64,000 bases of DNA from Glandiceps talaboti (taxonomy: Eukaryota > Hemichordata > Enteropneusta > Spengelidae). Positions 56,174 to 64,000 of the stretch are shown here, piece after piece; positions within the stretch are counted from its first letter, which is position 1; each line of letters starts with the position of its first letter. The stretch lies in assembly GCF_964340395.1 (NCBI RefSeq), contig NC_135555.1, positions 1,510,001-1,574,000 on the forward strand. Reading direction: 5' to 3'. The notes beneath the pieces are model-generated. The model had not been told where the DNA came from. It ran no database searches and saw only the letters and a program-made list of their open reading frames with translations. Both the position numbers and the translations under genes were made by a program.

Positions 56174-59100
56174 AGCTGACGGCTTTTGCTCTTCCATAGT
56201 CCTTCACCTTGATCGGTAGTTTACCTTTCGCGAGGGAAGAGAGCTTGGGGTCGAACAGCTGCCAGTTTGTGTCAATTTAAAATGCAGTTCCTCCCAGACT
56301 GAAGTAGGTCAGACGAAACAGACATTCCCGCTGATACATGTACAATGTATGTGGCTTTGATATCTTTGATGTTGACGTACTTCGTATGTGTACATCTACT
56401 GTGTTGATATGATAACTGGGTTTGGCTTGTTATCACAAACTATAATAAGATATGTTACTGGTCCATATATGTATAAAGGTAACATTATGACTACAAGGTC
56501 GTTGTCAGACTCTGTACTTCATTCAAGTACTGCTATCTTTATCGTGACGTCGCGGTGATATTTAGACGAGTATAGATAGTTTATCGCGGTTGCTCTTTCC
56601 GTTAGTGTGAAATTTGATCACAGAAAGTTAGTTCTCCGTGGCACTTGGTTTTATTTTACTACTAATACGGATGGGTGTCGAGGGTTATTCATTCGAACTT
56701 GATTTAGATGAACTGTTGCACAACTGAAATCTGAAGAGGTGTAGAGAAAATATCAGATACGGTACAAAAGGTAATGACACCCAGACAAGTCATTTCACTT
56801 TGGCAAACTACGTGCGTCCGGTTGAACAATTCAGTATTAAAGTATGCTATTGACAGAGTACCATGCCGTACATAGTAATGTAGTACCGTACATACTGGCC
56901 CCCGTGTTTAAATATCAACCCGTATCGAAAGAGAATACTCCCACACACGAAGGCGTAGAACCATGCATGAGACGAATTCCAAAAGTTCGGTCACAGCCAG
57001 GATCGTCGGAGGCGTAAACCTGAAAACGGGGCAACCAAAGTCATACTAGTAATAAACAGAACATTATACAGTAATATAACAGGCACACACACATGGTGAA
57101 GTTTTGATACATATATCTTATAACTGTAAATACATACTTTGTAAGTTGAACCATAATATTACTTTATACATGTAAATTAGCGCGTTGTCCCAATATCGAA
57201 CTGAACATTGTAGTCTTCATCTTTAATGAAATAAAAAGTTTCCAAAAAATATGTTACATTTTTGGCGATGGAGTCAGTGGGTTTTAGCTTCATTTACGGG
57301 TTATATCATAATAGTGATGTATAGGGCGTTGTCATTTGCTCATAATTCATTTCAAACGAAGCCTTCGCTACTTGCTATGTCTTTGACTCACTTCTACTGA
57401 GATGTCGTTCAGTCACATATCAAATAAATCAACACTTATAGCAAACTGATTTTAAAGGATCTTAAATATTTTGTGTGATGATGCGGCTTTGTAAGCTTTA
57501 TTAACTTCATCACCATGGTGATGGTTCAGGTCAACGTCAACGTCTCCAGGTCATGGTACTAAGTCGTTGAATGCGTAACCGTGGATGGTATTTGCGTAAG
57601 TGCGGTTATTCATTTCATCTGATGACATCAATTCCACGAAAAGAAGAACACTACAGTGTGAAGTGATCCCGTGCTGTCCCCTCGGGTCTCCGTTGCTCTC
57701 ACATTCTTGACGACATCAATTTCGCCTAAAGGCTACATTTCTATTATGCCTAGTTTCACCAAGAAATTAATTCACTACAGCTAAGTTTACGTATTGGATT
57801 GCAGAGTCAATATGACATATATATTAGTAAAGCTTAAGTATAAAGGAGCTGAGTCGAGTCTCACATCATGTATTCACATGTCAACACTGTATCATGCTGC
57901 TTTGTATATTTGATTTTCACAAAATACATTTAGAAAAAAAATTCTCGACACACTACGTATGAACTGAGAGAAAGATGATATTGAGTGTTACCAGTACATT
58001 TGATTACACACAACATTCTTTGGATTCTATGGGTTGTGACGTAGGTACACACGCCATATTGTATACCATATGCCCCCAGTATGAATGACGTTCATGATTA
58101 TACACATGTGAATAAGTGTCATATTGGGCGAGTTATTGAGATGTTATTTACTACCAAAACATCACGATCCCATCGGATAATTTCTTAGCTTTTCGTCTTT
58201 TTTTCGAAAAACATCCTTCCATACGAGAGTAATTAAAATTTTACAGCAAATGGTTATTATCGATACTGTGTGTTGTTCTCGTAAACAACTTATCCTTGCA
58301 AGCCTTTTTTGAGGTCGTGGAAAACTGGGTACATATACCTGTATATCCAGGGTTGAATCAACATAAGAATCGAATGTGAATAGAAAGTTTAATTGGTCAA
58401 AAAAGAACATTCATCGCCTCAAATACACACAATCAAAACCACAAACACAGACAACATCACCAACCCACCAAAAACAAATTAACTGATATACTGAGGTCAC
58501 ATATAGTTAAATCTGATATAGTAAAATATACACATCTCAGGCTTTGTGGATAGGGCTTTACATAGTATTAGTACTTATATTAGACTTAAAAAATAACTTA
58601 CAAAGTGCGAAGACCCTACATATAATTTGAAATTTTCATAACAATCTTTGTAGAGTTCCTTTGCTATATATTTTGTTGAAACGTTTTATTACAATTTAGA
58701 TCACGAAAAGAATTGTTATAAAAATACTATACAACACGACAACCAAAAACAGACACACACAAAATAAAGTGGGCAGATTAAGTGATGTTGGCATTTTGTT
58801 TTATTTGGATAGTAAGATCGCACTAAACCGCTAATTTTCTTTAAAAGTTAGTCATCAAATTCAACCTATATGTTGAAAGTCCATGTTGCATTTTTGTGGC
58901 CGGCGTTTTGCAGGAGGTCAAAGGCAATTCTAGTACGAACATGAAGGTCAACGAAGCGAGACGGTTGATTCTGCACGCGGAGTCACATGACCACAGTGGC
59001 CCCACGTCACCTTGGTCACCCGAGGGCTTTGACCTAAGAACAAAGGCACACAACCCCCGGGATGTGGTAAACAGAGAAACAGAATAGACAGGAGTTGGTA

Positions 59101-60420
59101 GCGCTCCTATTAATCATCGTTTTAGCGATGAATCGATAACCTGGACAACTCACTCTGAAGTGTGTCACGATTATCAATTTAAATCCTACCACAGCGGTCA
59201 CTTCACATGTACTAAATTCCCCCGGGGTCAAAGTGCATATAGGTTTTATTTTACACTTCGGTGAGCTGAAATGTTTGTCAAAAGTTTTAAATTGGTCCTT
59301 CAACATTTATAAATAATTCCTAAGACGACCTACATTTCTAGTTTTGAAAACCCCTGCTACTTCTCAGTTGTTATTCCATGTAGTCACTCTTTTTTTTTTA
59401 GAAAGATAACCACAGGCGTGTTGTCACTTGTCCACCACTCACAGCGATATCACCGTCGATGAGCTCTCTGCACGATACCCCTGGAAACCTTCTTTTGCCT
59501 ACCTGTCTTGCTTTTTGTGTCGCTGTCTTCAAAATAAGTACCCGACTAGTATTTGATATAGATAGAAAAAAAGGCGAGAAGTACTTGATATAATTGAAGT
59601 ATTGCGTTAACAAACAGTGGAAAGTTGGACTACGTGCTATACAGTGGTTTCCATCCACCATATAATAGTACATTTTGGCGTTTATTTTGTCTTTTCACGA
59701 ACATCTATGTTTGAATCGAGATACTTTCAAGAATTTAAACATCAGCTGACGCTTTACAGATTACTTTTGGGGTCTATTATTTGTTAATTTTCACGAACGT
59801 GTAGTACGTCTTGTTACTCCGTGTATAGTTTTAATGGATCGGACCCTTCACAGAAAACACCTGAACACTATTACTATAGTATTAGCATGGCATTTACACT
59901 CGTGTCACTTTCCTACCGTCTACAACACGACAGCAGTCATTCCAGGCTGCATTTACAAGGGAGGTCTATCACATACACATGACAAAATTGATTCAAATGA
60001 ATTAAAGTTGTTTCTCTGCATATTGTAATTATCATATTGTAGCGGGTGGTATTTTTCAATCTTGCTGCTATGTCATTCATTGAGAGATGACCTCCGCATT
60101 TGACACTGAGTAACTTTCGACCACACTAGTTACGGAAGACGCAGAAGACGGTCTGCTTGGTTTGCGGTTACTAGCGGGAATATAGTGCTGATTACGGAAA
60201 ACCATGTACTGCTCATCCAAGACCATAGAACTTCCGTAATGTAACCACATTATCCGATTGTGGTTCAAAATGTCAGAGTTCTTCCAAACTATATTCTACG
60301 AAGGGGTCGTTGACACCACAGTTTGAACCTATTGAATACGCTTGGGCCTTGAATTCAATAAAAATTAAAACGAAGGTGCCGATAACTGAGATAAGAGGGC
60401 GAGCCACTTTGAATATTGCA
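56174..60420. other. no recognisable gene
   Basis: Higher GC and fewer repeats than the introns. I found no exon chain with homology. The minus-strand frame 60268-60077 (ends SNRKPSRPSSASSVTSVVES...) is Ser-rich and could be a terminal exon, but nothing else supports it. Short frames around 58850-59300 and 59400-59670 look random. Confidence 0.4.
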
Positions 60421-60640
60421 GCATGTATGTATGTATGTATGTATGTATGTATGTATGTATGTATGTATGTATGTATGTATGTATGTATGTATGTATGTAT
60501 GTATGTATGTGTGTATGTTTGTGTGTGTGTATGTATGTATGTATGTATGTATGTATGTATGTATGTATGTATGTATGTATGTATGTATGTATGTATGTAT
60601 GCGTGTTGTAGGCAGGTATACGAAGGGGGGGGGGGGGTGA
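60421..60640. repeat. (GTAT)n microsatellite plus poly-G
   Basis: Two GTAT runs are split by a GTGT segment and followed by GGGGGGGGGGGG at about 60626. A second poly-G run lies at about 60777-60789. Confidence 0.96.
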
Positions 60641-62167
60641 ATGCTTAAATAACTGGTTGGTCGAGTTAGGGAAGACGACTGTGAATTTGTTTTTGGGCAA
60701 GCAGATTTATTGTAGAACCACTGTCTTCTTAATAGATGTAGATTAGAATCTACGCATACAACTCTAAACATCTAACGGGGGGGGGGGGGCAGAACACAAA
60801 TACTCAAAACTAATGAAATGCAAGTTATAACCCTTCATTAGAATGTGGAGGTTTGAGAGGGGGTCGAGCCCAACTATAGCGACTTTTCACACTGTGCAAT
60901 CGTGGTGCAATTCGCAGTACACTGTGAATGCATGATAACGTACATGTGAAATCTCTGATCAAAACAAACATGATAGCAATTTCATTCGCAAAGCAAGCTA
61001 GAATATTTGTGGATATTGAATGTCCGTCTTAGTAGCATGCAGGGAAAAACTACTGTCTTGGAGAATGAACAAGGGAAACTAACATACATGTAATGAAAAT
61101 CTGACTATGTAATATAAAAGTCGACAACACAAAAAGTTAAAGTACATTTGCCACGGTGTATGTCTCCTCCGGGACACGTCAGTATAGCTAGGACAAGACA
61201 CGGTCATGGTCACCTACACCCTTGATCTAGTGTAGTTGGGATTTTAATTCTAGTACATATTTGATGTTTGGTTTAGAGATTGATAACACTGATAACCTTT
61301 AATTGAGAGATTATCGAATAACTGGACCAATGCCGACGTGTGCTTCTGTACGTCATGCGATGACCTCCTCCCAGGGTATATCATATTGCATTATTTGGTA
61401 CTACCTGGTGTATGAAGTAACGTGAAACTACTAAACCTCAACCACGGAAGTTTATCAAAGTTTTTAGCGACTCGTATTACGCATTGTTTTGTCAAAACTG
61501 ACTATTCATAAAGGCTATATGATATCGGATTTAGGTTTAAGGATTTTGATATGTCAACATTTTACGTCAAAAGTGACTAACTAACTCAGTCAGTCAGTCA
61601 CTTTACCCTAAAGCATAAGTGAATGACATAGAGGTAACAAACCTATACATTGGTAAATAATGATGCCGAGCCAAATGACGTACATTGCAGTAAAGAAGTG
61701 TTTCTGACAATAGGTGAGATAAGCCGTTACCATAACGACGGACTGCGTGTCTCTTTTGTAGCCAATATGTTTATGATTTCGACTTGTGAAGGTGCAATAG
61801 AGATAAAGTCCGCCTATGCATTTGTATTATATTTGCTTTTAATTACATGCATTGGTGGCGACTGGAGAAATTCACTTCGAATAAAATCTAATGTTGGAGT
61901 TACACTGAGTGCACAACAGCTCAAGCTCAACGGTTGTGGAATTCTTCTAATAGGCACGGTGAGTTCACCTCAGTTCACTGTAGCACAGCACAGCACAGTG
62001 CCCGTAACGGGAGAGTGCTGAACATATGCATCTCACAATACTACATATAATCTAAATTCATTGCACAGACATGAGACAAAACTACACAACATGCATGAAC
62101 ATTTCGATACAGTTTACCAAATACTGCGACCACTCTTGTGTGCACTAATATTAATATTTGCTAACTG
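60641..62167. other. no recognisable gene
   Basis: A 123-codon plus-strand frame (61650-62021) has a hydrophobic middle (YAFVLYLLLITCI). It shows no known motif or clear start context, so I do not call it a gene. Confidence 0.35.

Positions 62168-64000
<1,833 letters not shown>

Noticed and set aside
56299-56325. CTGAAGTAGGTCAGACGAAAC, hammerhead-like
   Set aside because: A9 is T, and stem II would have a one-base loop.
57619-57641. CTGATGA followed by GAAA, possible hammerhead
   Set aside because: The 12 bases between cannot form stem II (no G-C closing pair) and no cleavage triplet is in place.
61650-62021. 123-codon plus-strand frame
   Set aside because: A hydrophobic stretch but no family motif; such lengths are expected by chance in this many bases.

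Overview
The window is animal nuclear DNA, most likely from a marine invertebrate. It is AT-rich, has short GT-AG exons in long introns, and is crowded with microsatellites (ATGT, CA, GATA, TA, CT), minisatellites, foldback elements, tRNA-derived SINE sequence and a decayed Penelope-like retroelement. There are no bacterial operons, rRNA genes or CRISPR arrays. I cannot fix the phylum from sequence alone.

Two conserved protein genes are present, arranged tail to tail. (1) Positions 1284-8028, plus strand: eight exons of MEAK7/TLDC1, a TLDc-domain protein linked to lysosomal mTOR signalling. They join in frame to about 436 codons and include a 27-nt microexon. The first coding exon (about 50 residues) lies left of the window. 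(2) Positions 53271 down to 14415, minus strand: a complete nine-exon NAPG gene (gamma-SNAP, an NSF adaptor in membrane fusion). All phases agree and the product is 311 residues, one less than human gamma-SNAP. Its start codon lies inside a YY1-like motif. The two stop codons are 6.4 kb apart, and the gap holds a 54-bp minisatellite of about 22 copies.

The 39-kb NAPG locus is mostly intron. The introns carry about ten different minisatellites (units 28, 31/37, about 46, 43, 59, 66, 67, 72, about 115 and about 125 bp), several foldback or MITE-like elements (15.8, 21.8, 22.3, 39.4, 42.9, 47.9, 51.6 and 52.5 kb), a LINE 3' relic and five copies of an interspersed repeat. The 66-bp minisatellite appears to have grown out of the head of a tRNA-derived SINE.

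Right of the NAPG promoter (53.3-64 kb) I find no convincing host gene. At 54252-55320 there is a 5'-truncated, frameshifted Penelope-like element (end of the reverse transcriptase, Cys-rich linker, GIY-YIG endonuclease). About 600 bp downstream on the same strand, in a 157-bp unit between two long (TA)n tracts, lies a sequence that fits the complete conserved core of a type I hammerhead self-cleaving ribozyme (about 55923-55968). Its stems I, II and III pair and it has a GUA cleavage triplet. This is the most interesting element here. Three decayed hammerhead-like cores lie at 55495-55521, 19764-19795 and 31586-31618.
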